64,000 bases of DNA from REEB95 sp963810055 (GTDB lineage Bacteria; Pseudomonadota; Alphaproteobacteria; ATCC43930; CGMCC-115725): the NCBI GenBank assembly GCA_963810055.1, contig CAWEME010000012.1, positions 62,001-126,000 of the forward strand, read 5' to 3'. Position numbers and translations under genes: made by a program. This document shows positions 16,023 through 26,626 of the stretch, piece by piece (the stretch's first letter is position 1; every line of letters begins with the position of its first letter). The notes beneath the pieces are model-generated. The model saw only the letters and a list, made by a program, of their open reading frames with translations. It was not told the origin of the DNA and made no database searches.

Positions 16023-16255
16023 TGGGAAATTCGGAACGGGATTCGGCGGCGCGGAGCCGCGCGCAAGCCTTGTGGGGCAAGGAAAAGAAAAAGGGCGAGG
16101 AAGCCCTGAAGGCCCGGGACAAGGAGCGCCAGGAGGAAGCGGAGAAAGTGGCGCGCCTGCGGGGCTTGCGCCTCGCCAAGGAAGCGGCGGACAAGAAGGC
16201 GGCCGAGGCCGCGCCCCCCGCCCCGCGCCGCAAACCGGCGCTCAAAACCGTATAG
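16022..16255 (+). CDS. Small Lys/Glu-rich coiled-coil protein (77 aa)
   Basis: Starts MGNSERDSAARSRAQALWGK and continues as a charged helix (KKKGEEALKARDKERQEEAE) likely to form a coiled coil, ending in an Ala/Pro/Lys-rich tail. ATG 16022 overlaps the previous stop, and GGAG lies upstream. No recognised family or signal peptide; soluble and cytoplasmic by appearance. Confidence 0.7.
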   Translation: MGNSERDSAARSRAQALWGKEKKKGEEALKARDKERQEEAEKVARLRGLRLAKEAADKKAAEAAPPAPRRKPALKTV

Positions 16256-16266
16256 AGACGGAGATC

Positions 16267-16569
16267 ATGGCCTACAACCGCACCTCGTTCAAAGCCGCCC
16301 CGGAATACGACACCGGCGAGCGTTGGGTCATCTTTTGGGAAACCCGCCGCCCGGCATCGGGGACTTGGAGCCAGGCGGTCGAGAAATCCCAGGCCGCGGC
16401 GGTCGAGCGCGCCCGGCATTTGCTGAAGTTGGGCTTCATCGTCTTCCAGATCACCGGTCCCGCCGGCGTGTTCCTGGAGGAAGAGGAGATCGCGCGGCGG
16501 CTGCAACCGCCGCCGCCCGCGAAGAAGCCGCGCCTGCCCGAGGAACCGCCGCCGGACGCGATTCCATAA
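16267..16569 (+). CDS. Hypothetical protein (100 aa)
   Basis: An N-terminal compact segment (GERWVIFWETRRPASGTWSQ ... ARHLLKLGFIVFQITGPAGV) looks like a small alpha/beta domain. It is followed by a Pro/Lys-rich tail (PPPPAKKPRLPEEPPP). Start ATG 16267 is 11 bp after the previous stop. It is the last gene of the infA-rpsU cluster and is followed by a terminator. Unrecognised family. Confidence 0.7.
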   Translation: MAYNRTSFKAAPEYDTGERWVIFWETRRPASGTWSQAVEKSQAAAVERARHLLKLGFIVFQITGPAGVFLEEEEIARRLQPPPPAKKPRLPEEPPPDAIP

Positions 16570-16580
16570 GCGCCTTTCAG

Positions 16581-16604
16581 CCCCCGCTCCTCGGCGGGGG
16601 TTTT
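16581..16604 (+). terminator. Intrinsic terminator of the infA-rpsU cluster
   Basis: CCCCCGC / GCGGGGG stem of 7 bp with a 6-nt loop, immediately followed by TTTT. It sits 12 bp after the last stop. Confidence 0.8.
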
Positions 16605-16620
16605 CGTTTGGCGGCTTGCT

Positions 16621-17196
16621 TCAGCCCTTCAGCCTCTTGGTCCAGGCGGAGAGCGCCGTCATGAGCTCGGCGATGAATTTGCGCGTGGTCTCGTCGGTGA
16701 GCTTGCCTTGCGCGTCGAACTTGTTCTGCGCCTGGGCGATGAACACTTCGGGCTTGTTGACCGGGAACATGTTGAGGAAGACGCAAGACTGGCGCAGGTG
16801 ATATTGCGCGCGCGCGGTGCCGGTCATGCCCATGCTGGCGCCCATGATCGCCACCGGCTTGCCGTCGAAGGGCTGGTCGGGCGGGCGCGAAGCCCAGTCG
16901 ATCGCGTTCTTCATCACCCCCGGCATGGAAAAATTGTATTCCGGCGTGACGAACAGCAGCGCGTCCGCCGCCTTGATCTTGGCGCGCAGTTCGGCCGCCG
17001 CGGGCGGAAAGCCCTTGGCCCTCACGTCCTCGTTATAGAGCGGAATCTCGGCCAGCTTGTCGAAGACCTCGAGCGTCATGCCCGGGGCCAGGTTTTCCCC
17101 CGCCGCCTTGAGCGCCATGCGGTTGTAGGATTCCCGGCGCAAAGAGCCGCAAATCCCCAGAACTTTTATGGTCTCGGCCACGTCCGGAACCCCCAT
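16621..17196 (-). CDS. NAD(P)H-dependent FMN reductase (flavodoxin-like fold)
   Basis: 191 aa. ICGSLRRESYNRMALKAA is the phosphate-binding loop, FVTPEYNFSMPGVMKNAIDWASRP the flavin-contact motif, and KPVAIMGASMGMTGTARAQ the third family block. It is an azoreductase/quinone reductase of the SsuE/ArsH-like superfamily. ATG 17196 has a poor ribosome site; a GTG at 17181 with GGGGG ahead is an alternative. It converges on the terminator of the preceding cluster. Confidence 0.92.
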   Translation of the reverse strand: MGVPDVAETIKVLGICGSLRRESYNRMALKAAGENLAPGMTLEVFDKLAEIPLYNEDVRAKGFPPAAAELRAKIKAADALLFVTPEYNFSMPGVMKNAIDWASRPPDQPFDGKPVAIMGASMGMTGTARAQYHLRQSCVFLNMFPVNKPEVFIAQAQNKFDAQGKLTDETTRKFIAELMTALSAWTKRLKG

Positions 17197-17292
17197 TGCT
17201 GCTGCGTCGGGACCGGAGTGTGCCCGCCGCGCGCGAGGAATTCCACCCCCGCCAAAGTATGGCGGCCATGCCCGGGCGGCGGGCCGGCGGCG

Positions 17293-18376
17293 TCACCAAT
17301 GGAAGGCGAAGCGCATGCCCCAATAGGCTGTCCTGGCCCTGCTGGCCGTAGAACTCCTTGGTGCGGCTCAAAAGCCCGAGATCGAAGCGCGCGGTGTTTT
17401 TCCAGAACACCGAGAACGCCGCCGGTCAGGTCGCCGACCAGCGGTTTCTTTGTCCACATGCGGCTCGCAGGCGAAAGTGTTGCCGTCGAGGAAGATATTG
17501 CGCGCCACGGCGCGGCCCTCGACCGCCGCCGAAGGCGTAGATAGCCCAGACAATCGAATCCGCTGCAACCGTCGAAGGATTTCCGTCGAACCAGTCGGCG
17601 CCCGAGGGCGCCGGGCGGATGCGCGCCGGACCGTAATCGGCGTCGAGATGGCGGCCGATGCGCATGCATGCGCGCCGCCGGCGCCGTAGGTGAACACGTT
17701 GCCGGCGGTGACATCGGCCTCGGGCACGAAATCGGCGCCGAAGCCGCCGAGCTTGAGGACTGCTCGAGCCGCCAGCGGCTTGTCGTAGCTGAGATCGCGA
17801 GGCCCGGCTCGTTCTTGAGCTGGTCGTCCCAGCCCTGCCCGCCGCCGATGCCGATGAACTGGTGCCAATCGTTCTGGACCTGCTCGCCCAACGCCGCCGG
17901 CCCGACCATGCCGAGCCAGCACCTCGAAGACCGGTGAGGCCGTTGCCGCCGTTCTCCTGCAGAAATTCGCCGCCGGTATAGAGCCAGCCGGCATAGGGCC
18001 GGTCCGTCGGATCGGGCGGATTGGATTTGAGGTTCACCGGCGTATAAATGCTCTGGCCGAGCGCGATCCAGTCGAAGCGGCGCTGCTGATCGGCCGAACC
18101 GGGGAAGAGCGGCCCGAGGAAATCGAACAGCGTCGTTGCGCCAGCCGGGGGCGAGCGGCGCGCGACAGATAATCGGCGCGGATGCCCTGGGTGTAATGCT
18201 TGTCGCTGTTGGAGAGGAGGCTGAATCGTTTTCCTCGATGGCCGAGGAAGCTCGCCAGCTCGATGGGTCCGGAACCGGCGCCTGGATGACCTGTCCTTGG
18301 GATCTGGCCTGGGCGGGAGAGACGCCGAGCCAGGCGGCAAGCGAGAAGACAGGCCGGCCGCGCGGGTTTTGGTCAT
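17293..18376 (-). pseudogene. lpxR: Lipid A deacylase LpxR-like outer-membrane protein, frame broken
   Basis: Segments of the LpxR/DUF2219 family occur in order but in different frames: DRPYAGWLYTGGEFLQ, VGPAALGEQVQNDWHQFIG, WDDQLKNEPGLAIS, AGNVFTYGAGG, VEGRAVARNIFLDGNTF, and a final YWGMRFAFHW. At least five frame changes are needed between ATG 18376 and the TGA at 17293. LpxR removes the 3'-acyloxyacyl group of lipid A in the outer membrane. Either the gene has decayed or the assembly carries several indels; the preserved order and conserved motifs favour the latter. Confidence 0.75.
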
Positions 18377-18395
18377 CGCTAACGTGTCATCGGCA

Positions 18396-19908
18396 TCAGG
18401 GCGCGGGCGGCTTGGCGGCGGCCGATTCCTTGTCCGGCGATGCCAGCGCGGGCTGGTCCCACCAGCCGCCGCCCATGGCGAGGAAGAGCTGCGCGGTGTC
18501 GATGTAGCGCTGCGCCTGGGCGCGGACATAACCCAGACGCGCGCGCCGCTCGAGGCGTTCGGCGTCGAGCACCTGGAGCAGCGCCACGTCGCCGGCGGCA
18601 TAGGATTTCCGCGTCAGAGCGAGCGAGGATCGGGCGGATTGGAGCGCCGCGCGCTGCGCGCCCAGGAGATCGGCGTCGCTTTGGAGCGCGTCGAGCACGT
18701 CGGCCACCTGGGCGAAGGATTGCGAGCACGGTTTGCTGGTAATTCGCGGCGGATGCCGTGAACTCGTCCTCGGCCTCGCGCTTCTGCGCCTGGAGCGCGC
18801 CGCCGTGGAACAGCGGCAAGGCGATCCGGCGCCGAAATTCCACACATTGCTCGCCGGCGACGCCGAGCATGCCGGCGGTGAGCGCGGTCTGCGAAATCGC
18901 GGCGGTGAGGTCGATGTCGGGATAGAGCTGGGCGGTGGCCACGCCCACCGCCGCCGAGGCGGCATGGAGCTCGGATTCAGCCGACAAGATATCGGGCCGC
19001 TGATGCACCAGCGCCGAGGGCAGGCTGACCGGAAGATCCTTGCGGCAAGACCAGGGAATCGAGCGTGAAATCGGGGGCCGCGAAATCGGCGGGCGCGCGG
19101 CCGACCAGGATGGCGAGCGCATGGCGCGCGGCGTCCGCTTGCTGTTGCAGCGGCGGCAGCAAGGTGCGGTCGGCGGCCAACTGGCTCCGGGCGCTTTCGA
19201 GGTCGAGGTCGGTGGCTTCGCCGGCCGCGATCCGTTTGCCGACCAGCGCCAGCAGATCCTGGTCCTCGGCGATGATGTCGTCGACCGCCTTGAGCTGGGC
19301 CTGGAGCGAAGCGATGGTCAGCGCCTGGCTGACGGCGTTGCCGGTGAGCGCGAGATAGACCGCGTCGAGCTGGTAGCGCTGGCGCTCGGCCAGCGCCTCC
19401 TGCTGCTCGACCAGGCGGCGGTTCTTGCCGAAGAGATCGAGCGAATAGCTCACCGTCGGCCCGACCGAAAGCACGTTGAAGGTGGCCGGCGGCATGAGCC
19501 AAGCCGAAGGCGGCGTAGCTGATGCGCTCGCGCGTCGCCGAGGCCGTCCGCGTCGAGGCGCGGATAAAGCCCGCCGCGCGCGGCATTGGCCGCCTCTTCC
19601 GAGGCCGCGAGATGGGCGCGCGCCGCTTCGAGGTCCTTGTTCCCTGCGATCGCGTCCTTGAGCAGGCCGTCAAGCGCGGGGGAATGGTAGAGGTTCCACC
19701 AATCGCCCGAAATCTTCTGGCCGATCGCCAGGCTCTGCGCGCTTTCGCCCGCGACCGGCGCGAGCTTGGGCGCGCCGGTGGAATCATAGGCGGTCTGCGC
19801 CGGCGCCGGGGGCGGCGTGAAATCAGGGCCGGCGTTGCAGCCTGCCAGCAGCAGGGCCGCGAGCCAGGCTCCGGTTCGACGCGGCCATGGCCGGTAATTC
19901 ATAAGCAT
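18396..19908 (-). pseudogene. RND efflux outer-membrane lipoprotein (NodT/OprM family), frame broken
   Basis: The start at ATG 19908 gives a lipoprotein signal (AALLLAGCNAGPDF). It is followed by QKISGDWWNLYHSPALDGLL, VGPTVSYSLDLFGKNRRLVE, LVHQRPDILSAESELHAASA and LTRKSYAAGDVALLQVLDAE, all hallmarks of the TolC-like NodT family. These lie in several frames, with at least three breaks (near 19500, 19040 and 18720). The protein would form the outer-membrane channel of a tripartite pump, but no RND or membrane-fusion gene is near. It ends 20 bp before the lpxR-like start. Confidence 0.8.
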
Positions 19909-19954
19909 GCTTACAAAATAGCGGGGCGGCGGCGATTTTTCAATGCCCCGCCGC

Positions 19955-21487
19955 TCAGCGCGGCAAATCCGATTTCCCCATGAGGAATTCGTCGACGCCG
20001 CGGGCGCATTGGCGGCCCTCGCGGATCGCCCAACCACCAGCGACTGGCCGCGCCGCGCTCGCCGCAGGCGAACACCTTGTCGACGCTGCCGCGGTAATCG
20101 CGGTCGTGGCCTGAGGTAGCCGCCACACCACCAGCGACTGGCCGCGCCGCGCGTCGCCGCAGGCGAACACCTTGTCGACCGAGCCGCGGTAGTCCCGGTC
20201 ATTGGCCTTGAGGTTGCCGCGCGCGTCCAGTTCCAGGCCGAGTGATTCGACCGCGCCCGGCTTCACCGGCGACAGAAAGCCCATGGCCAGCAGCACCAGA
20301 TCGGCCTTGACGGTGAAGCGGCTCTCCGGCTGCTCGATCATCTGCATCTTGCCGTCGGATCCGGTCTTCCAGTCGACGCGCACCGCATCGAGGCCGGCGA
20401 CGTGGCCGTTCTGGCCGACGAAGGCCTTGGTCGCCACCGACCAGTCGCGCTCGACCCCTTCCTCCTGCGAGGAGGATGTCCGGAGCTTCATCGGCCAGTC
20501 GGGCCAGGTCATGAGCTTGTCCTCCTGCTCGGGCGGCTGCGGCAGGATTTCGATCTGGGTGACGGAGCGCGCGCCCTGGCGGATCGAGGTGCCGATGCAG
20601 TCCGAGCCGGTGTCGCCGCCGCCGATCACCAGCACGTCCTTGTCCTTGGCCAAGATATCCGCACCCTCGACCTTGTCGCCGGCGACGCGGCGATTCTGCT
20701 GCGGCAGGAATTCCATGGCGAAGTGGATGCCCTTCAAGTCGCGGCCCGGGACGTTCAGGTCGCGCGGCTGTTCCGCCCCGATCGCCAGCACCACGGCGTC
20801 GTAGCGCTTCATCAGCCGCTCGACCGGGACGTTGCGCCCGACATGGGAATTGACGTGGAAGGTCACGCCCTCGGCCAGCATCTGCGCCACGCGGCGGTCG
20901 ATGACGTGCTTTTCCATCTTGAAGTCGGGGATGCCATAGCGCAGCAGCCCGCCGATGCGCGGCGATTTTTCGTAGACCGAAACCTCGTGCCCGGCGCGCG
21001 CCAATTGCTGGGCGCAGGCCAGCCCGGCGGGGCCGGAGCCGATCACGGCGACGCGCTTGCCGGTGCGGTGCTTGGCCGGCCGGGGCTCGATCCAGCCGTT
21101 GTCCCAGCCGCGCTCGACGATGGCGTGCTCGATGGTCTTGATGGTCACCGGCTCCTCGATCAGGTTGAGGGTGCAGGCGGCCTCGCAGGGCGCGGGGCAG
21201 ACCCGGCCGGTGACGTCGGGAAAATTGTTGGTCGAGTGCAGCACGTCGAGCGCGGTGCGGAAATCGCCCTCGAACACCAGATCGTTCCAATCCGGGATGA
21301 CGTTGTTGACCGGGCAGGCGGGATGGCAATAGGGCGTGCCGCAATCCATGCAGCGTCCGCCCTGGCGCTTCAATTCCTCGGCCGGCAACGGCTCGGTGAA
21401 TTCGCGCCAATGCTTGACGCGTTCCTCGACCGGCGCGTAGTCGCGGTCGTGGCGCTCGAACTCCAGGAACCCGGTCGGCTTGCCCAT
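19955..21487 (-). CDS. gltD: Glutamate synthase small subunit (NADPH, beta subunit)
   Basis: 510 aa. The N-terminal [4Fe-4S] ligands are CMDCGTPYCHPACPVNN and CPAPCEAACTLN. The FAD-binding Rossmann motif is IGSGPAGLACAQQLARAGHE and the NADPH one is VIGGGDTGSDCIGTS. The enzyme passes electrons from NADPH to GltB to make glutamate from glutamine and 2-oxoglutarate. The C-terminus is odd: after VFACGDARRGQSLVVW the normal ending WAIREGRQCARGVDEFLMG is delayed by about 32 extra residues caused by a 96-bp duplication (see 20033-20207). ATG 21487 is 6 bp after the gltB stop. Confidence 0.92.
   Translation of the reverse strand: MGKPTGFLEFERHDRDYAPVEERVKHWREFTEPLPAEELKRQGGRCMDCGTPYCHPACPVNNVIPDWNDLVFEGDFRTALDVLHSTNNFPDVTGRVCPAPCEAACTLNLIEEPVTIKTIEHAIVERGWDNGWIEPRPAKHRTGKRVAVIGSGPAGLACAQQLARAGHEVSVYEKSPRIGGLLRYGIPDFKMEKHVIDRRVAQMLAEGVTFHVNSHVGRNVPVERLMKRYDAVVLAIGAEQPRDLNVPGRDLKGIHFAMEFLPQQNRRVAGDKVEGADILAKDKDVLVIGGGDTGSDCIGTSIRQGARSVTQIEILPQPPEQEDKLMTWPDWPMKLRTSSSQEEGVERDWSVATKAFVGQNGHVAGLDAVRVDWKTGSDGKMQMIEQPESRFTVKADLVLLAMGFLSPVKPGAVESLGLELDARGNLKANDRDYRGSVDKVFACGDARRGQSLVVWRLPQATTAITAAASTRCSPAASAARPVAGGWAIREGRQCARGVDEFLMGKSDLPR
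20033..20207. repeat. Imperfect ~80-bp direct repeat inside gltD (offset about 96 bp)
   Basis: Copy A (20033-20111) and copy B (20127-20207) share the stretch running from ACCACCAGCGACTGG through GAACACCTTGTCGAC to CGGTC..GGCC, with several mismatches and one indel. Together they encode the GltD segment RDYRGSVDKVFACGDARRGQ twice, once in frame and once shifted. It is either a recent tandem duplication or an assembly join of two noisy reads. Confidence 0.8.
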
Positions 21488-21492
21488 CGAGT

Positions 21493-24400
21493 CTAGGCGC
21501 CCACCGCGACGGTCCTTTTCGCGCCCGCGCCGCCGGCCGCCTTGTCCAGCTTTTCGAGCGCGCGGCGGTATTCGAGCGGCATCACCTTGACGAAGCGTTC
21601 GCGGGACGTGCCCCAGGATTCCAGGATGGCGCGGGCGCGCGGGCTTTGGGTCAGCCGGGCATGGCGTTCGATCAGCCGGCGCAGCAGCTTGACGTCGTTC
21701 TCGCGCAGGCTGTAGGCGAATTCGATCGGCTGCATCGGCGTCGACCGGCCCGTCCTCGCCGGAGAGCGGCTCGAGCGCGACCATGCCGGTGTTGCAGCGC
21801 GCGGCGAAATCGCCGCGTTCGTCGTAGACGTAGGCGACGCCGCCGCTCATGCCGGCGGCGAAATTCCGCCCGGCCTCGCCCAGCACCGCGACGATGCCGC
21901 CGGTCATGTATTCGCAGGCATGCGCGCCCGCGCCCTCGACCACCGCGACCGCGCCCGAATTCCTGACCGCGAAGCGCTCGCCGGCGACGCCGCTGAAATA
22001 GCATTCGCCCGCGACCGCGCCGTAGAGCACGGTGTTGCCGACGATGATGCTGTGCTCGCGCTTGAGCTTGCTCTTGGCCGGGGGATAGATCACCAGCCGC
22101 CCGCCCGAGAGGCCCTTGCCGACATAGTCGTTGGCCGCGCCCTCGAGCGTGAAGGCTATGCCCCGCGCCAGGAAACCGCCGAAGGTCTGGCCGCCCGTGC
22201 CCTTGAGGCGCACGTCGATGGTGGCGTCGGGCAATCCCTCATCGCCGTAACGGCGCGCCACCTCGCCCGAGAGCATGGCGCCCACGGTGCGGTTGACGTT
22301 GCGCACATCCATCTCGATCTTGACGCGCTTGCCCTTTTCCAGCGCCGGCTGCGCCTTGGCGATGAGCTGGTGGTCGAGCGCCTTTTCCAGCCGGTGGTTC
22401 TGGTCCTCGCAGCGGAAGGTCTTGGTGCCGGGCGGCACCTTGGGCCGGTGCAGGACGCGGTCGAGCCTTGATCTGCCCGGCCTTGGGGTGGTTGGAGCCG
22501 CGGCGCATCACCAGCTTGTCGGTGCGGCCGATCATTTCGTTGACGGTGCGGAAGCCGAGCTTGGCCATGATCTCGCGCGTCTCTTCGGCGACGAAGCGGA
22601 AATAGGTGATGACGTCCTCGGGCTTGCCGATGAAGCGCTTGCGCAACTCCTGGTCCTGGGTGGCGACGCCGACCGGACAGGTGTTGAGATGGCATTTGCG
22701 CATCATCACGCAGCCCTCGGCGATGAGCGCCGCGGTGGCGAAGCCGAATTCGTCGGCGCCCAAAAGCGCGCCCACCACCACGTCGCGGCCGGTGCGCAAG
22801 CCGCCATCGACCTGGACCGCGATGCGCCCGCGCAAGCCGTTCAGCACCAGCGTCTGGTGGGTTTCGGCCAGGCCGATTTCCCAGGGGTCGCCGGCGTGCT
22901 GGATTGAGGTCAGGGGCGAAGCGCCGGTGCCGCCTTCCTGGCCGGATATGGTGACGTGGTCGGCATAGGCCTTGGCGACGCCGGCGGCGATGGTGCCGAC
23001 GCCGATCTCGGCCACCAGCTTCACCGAAATCCAGGCCTTGGGATTGACGTTCTTCAAATCGTGGATGAGCTGCGCCAGATCCTCGATCGAGTAGATGTCG
23101 TGGTGCGGCGGCGGCGAGATCAGCCCGATGCCGGGCAGCGTATGGCGCGTGCGCGCGATCCAGTCGTCGACCTTGTGGCCCGGCAGCTGGCCGCCTTCGC
23201 CCGGCTTGGCGCCTTGCGCCATCTTGATCTGGAGCACGTCGCCGTTGACCAGATATTCCGCGTTGACGCCGAAGCGCCCCGAGGCCACCTGCTTGATGGC
23301 CGAGCGCATGGAATCGCCGTTTTCGAGCGGCTGGTAGCGCCGCGGATCCTCGCCGCCCTCGCCGGTGTTGGAGCGGCCGCCGATGCGGTTCATGGCGATG
23401 GCGAGGGTGGTGTGCGCCTCCCACGAGATCGAGCCGAAGGACATGGCGCCGGTCGAGAACCGCTTCATGATGGCTTCGGCGGGCTCGACCTCCTCGAGCG
23501 GGATCGCCGAACCGTTGACGTCGAAATCCAGCAGCCCGCGCAGCGACACCAGCCCGTCCTCCTGGTCGCCGGCGTGGCGGGCATAGGCCTGGTATTGGCG
23601 GTAGTTGGCGCCGCGGACCGCGTGCTGCAAGAGGCCGACGGTTTCCGGGGTCCAGACATGGCGCTCGCCGCGCACGCGGTAGAGAATCTCGCCGCCGGGA
23701 TCGAGCGCGTTCTGGTAGAGCGGCGAATCGCCGAAGGCCTGGCGGTGGCGCCGCACCGTCTCCTCGGCGATCTCCTTCAAGCCGATGCCCTCGACCGGCG
23801 AGGTGGTGCCGGTGAAATACTTGTCGAGGAAATCGCTGTTGAGGCCCACCGCGTCGAAGATCTGCGCGCCGCAATAGGACTGGAAGGTGCAGATGCCCAT
23901 CTTGGACATGACCTTCAAAACGCCCTTGGCGATCGCCTTGATGTAATGCTTGTGCGCCTCGGCCTCGGTGGTGAGCGCGCTGCCGAGTTCGTGCTTCAAG
24001 GCCGAGATCGAATCGAGCGCGAGATAGGGGTTGATGGCCTCGGCGCCGTAGCTCGCCAGCAGGCAGAAATCGTGGAGCTGGCGCGCCTCGCCGGTTTCCA
24101 CCACCAGCCCGACCTCGGTGCGCAAGCCGTCGCGGATCAGGTGATGATGCACCGCCGCCACCGCCAGCAGCGCGGGCACGGCGATGTGCTCGGAATCGAC
24201 GCCGCGGTCGGACAGCACGATGATGTTGCATCCCCCCAGCACCGCCTGCTTGGCGTTCTCGCAGATGCGGGCGAGCGCTGCCTCCATGCCGGCCGCGCCG
24301 TCGACCGCGGGATAGCAGATCGACAGGAGGAAGCTCTTGAAGGCGCCGCTGGTGTTGTCCTCGATGCGGTTGATCTTCTCGAGATCGGTGTTGGTCAGGA

Positions 24401-26114
24401 CCGGCTGGTGCAGCTCCAGGCGGATATGCTTGCCGCCGGTTTCCAAATCCAACAGATTCGGCCGCGGCCCCACCAGCGAGACCAAGGACATGACCAACTC
24501 CTCACGAATGGAATCAATCGGAGGGTTTGTCACTTGGGCGAAGCGCTGCTGGAAATAATCGGCCAGCATCTTCGGCCGGTCGGAGAGCACGGCCAGCGGC
24601 GTGTCGCGGCCCATCGAGCCGACCGAATCCTGGCCGGTCAGCGCCATCGGCTTCAAAAAGAACTTGATGTCCTCCTGGGTGTAGCCGAAGGCCTGCTGGC
24701 GGTCGAGCAGCACCGGATGCGGCGGCGGCAGCGGCGCCACCTCGGCCGGCAGCGTTTCGAGCTTGATCTGGGTCTGGTCGAGCCATTTCTGGTAGGGCTT
24801 GGCGCGCGCGATCTCGGATTTGAGCTCGGCGTCGTCGATGATCTTGCCCTTCTCGAGATCGACCAGCAGCATCTTGCCGGGCTCGAGCCGCCATTTGCGG
24901 ATGATGCGTTCCTCCGGCACGTCGAGCACGCCGGCCTCCGACGCCATCACCACCAGGTCGTCGGAGGTGACGAAGAAGCGCGCCGGGCGCAAGCCGTTGC
25001 GGTCGAGCGTGGCGCCGATCTGGCGGCCGTCGGTGAAGGCCAAGGCCGCCGGGCCGTCCCAGGGCTCCATCAGCGCCGCGTGATATTCGTAGAAACCGCG
25101 GCGGTCCTTATCCATCAGCGGATTGTCGGCCCAGGCCTCGGGGATGAGCATCATCAGCGCGTGGGTGAGCGGATAGCCGCCCGCGATCAGCAGCTCGAGG
25201 CAATTGTCGAGCGTCGCCGAATCGGAGTTCCCGTCGCCGATCAGCGGCCAGAGCTTGTCCAGATCCTTGCCCAGGAGCTTGGAAGTCATGGAATGGCGCC
25301 GCGCCATCATCCAGTTGATGTTGCCCTTGAGCGTGTTGATCTCGCCGTTATGGGCGAGATAGCGGAAGGGATGCGCCAGCTCCCAGGACGGGAAGGTGTT
25401 GGTGGAGAAGCGCGCATGGACCAGCGCCAGGGCCGATTCGGCGCGCTCGTCCTTGAGGTCCTTGTAGTAGAGCGCCAGCCGCTCGGCGATCACCATGCCC
25501 TTGTAGATGACGGTGCGGCCCGAGATGCAGGGGATGTAGAAGGCGTTGATCTCGGGCGGCTTCTTGGCGCGCAGCTCGACATGGGTCTGCTTGCGGATGA
25601 CGTAGAGCTTGCGCTCGAAGGCGTCGGCGTCGGCGCAATTGGCCCCGCGCGCGATGAAGAACTGCCGGATCACCGGCTCGATCGGCTTGATGCTCTCGCC
25701 CAGAACCGAGCCGTCCACCGGCACGTCGCGCCAGCCCAGCAGGGTTTGTCCCTCCGATGAAATAAGCCGCGCGATGGTGTCCTCGCACAGCCGGCGGGTG
25801 CCGTCGTGGCGCGGCAGGAACACCATGCCCACCCCGTAATGCCCGGGCGCGGGCAGTTCGAATCCCAGCTTCTTGGTTTCCTCGCGGAACAGCTTGTCGG
25901 GAAGCTGGATCAGGATTCCGGCGCCGTCGCCGGCGAGCGGATCGGCGCCCACCGCGCCGCGATGCGCGAGGTTGTTGAGAATGCGGATGCCGTTCGCCAC
26001 GATGTCGTGGCTTTTGCGGTTCTTGATCTGCGCGACGAAGCCGACGCCGCAGGCGTCGTGCTCGTTGGCCGGGTCGTAAAGCCCCTGCCGCGCGGGTCTG
26101 CCGTCCGTTCTCAC
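21493..26114 (-). CDS. gltB: Glutamate synthase large subunit, frame broken twice as assembled
   Basis: About 1540 codons, full family length. From GTG 26114 the N-terminus reads to Cys22 of ANEHDACGVGF, the amidotransferase nucleophile exposed by propeptide cleavage. The central and FMN domains are clear (EGGTGASPLTSIQHAGDPW; HLNTCPVGVATQD, one of the iron-sulfur cysteine regions), and the GXGXG-type end domain follows (GTGGQTFGGFLARG). The frame shifts near 22465 and near 21745; protein similarity continues across both, so indel errors are likely. GTG 26114 is chosen because GGAGG lies 5 nt upstream. It forms an operon with gltD. Confidence 0.93.
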
Positions 26115-26224
26115 CCCAACCTCCGCCCGCCCGATCAAACCCCCGGGGTCGCGCAAACCCGACCGGGCCGGGAAAATCCTAAGCTTGCCGCCCGCAGGCG
26201 GTGCGCGATGTTTCCGATGGCTTC

Positions 26225-26253
26225 AGCATCGCGGCAGGGGAGCGGGGTGTCAA
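26225..26253 (-). promoter_or_regulatory. Candidate sigma-70 promoter of gltBD
   Basis: On the minus strand: TTGACA (26253-26248), a 17-bp spacer and GATGCT (26230-26225). The -35 is perfect and the -10 keeps A2, T3 and T6. It would give a leader of roughly 100 nt. Confidence 0.5.
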
Positions 26254-26522
26254 GTTTAAGACAGCACTCCTGCCCCGGTCGGGAATGCCCGCAAAGCCGT
26301 GGGAAAGCTCGATTAATGGCGCCAAGGCCGGGGCGTCGCGGCGGCGCCGGTTGAAGGTCGCGGCGAGAAGGCGACCGAGTCCGGCCGGCGATGCGCGACG
26401 CCGGCGAGGCATGAATAAATATCCGACCCGCTGCCCATCGGCGGTGCAAGGCTGCTTGGGCTTGAGCCCGCCTTTTCCGTTCCCGCCCGCATTTTAGACT
26501 GGCTCCAGCGCGAGGCGCGCCG

Positions 26523-26552
26523 TTGACTCAGGCCCGGGCGCGGACGCATGTT
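26523..26552 (+). promoter_or_regulatory. Candidate promoter of the 2-oxo-acid dehydrogenase operon
   Basis: TTGACT (26523-26528), an 18-bp spacer and CATGTT (26547-26552). The predicted leader of about 70 nt includes the hairpin at 26578-26598. The rest of the divergent region 26254-26522 shows no other feature I can name. Confidence 0.4.
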
Positions 26553-26577
26553 TAGCCGGAATTCCGCACCGCCCGGC

Positions 26578-26598
26578 GGCCTGCCCGGGCGGCAGGCC
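26578..26598 (+). repeat. Perfect 8-bp hairpin in the operon leader
   Basis: GGCCTGCC / GGCAGGCC with a 5-nt loop, between the candidate promoter and the E1alpha start. No U-tract follows, so it is not a plain terminator; it may be an attenuator or regulator site, or chance in GC-rich DNA. Confidence 0.35.
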
Positions 26599-26626
26599 CA
26601 ATCGCCCCCTGGGAGCTTGATCCGCC

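Noticed and set aside
22956..25760. 934-codon open frame on the plus strand
   Set aside because: It is antisense to gltB. The composition is that of a mirrored GC-rich gene, and no motif or ribosome site supports it.
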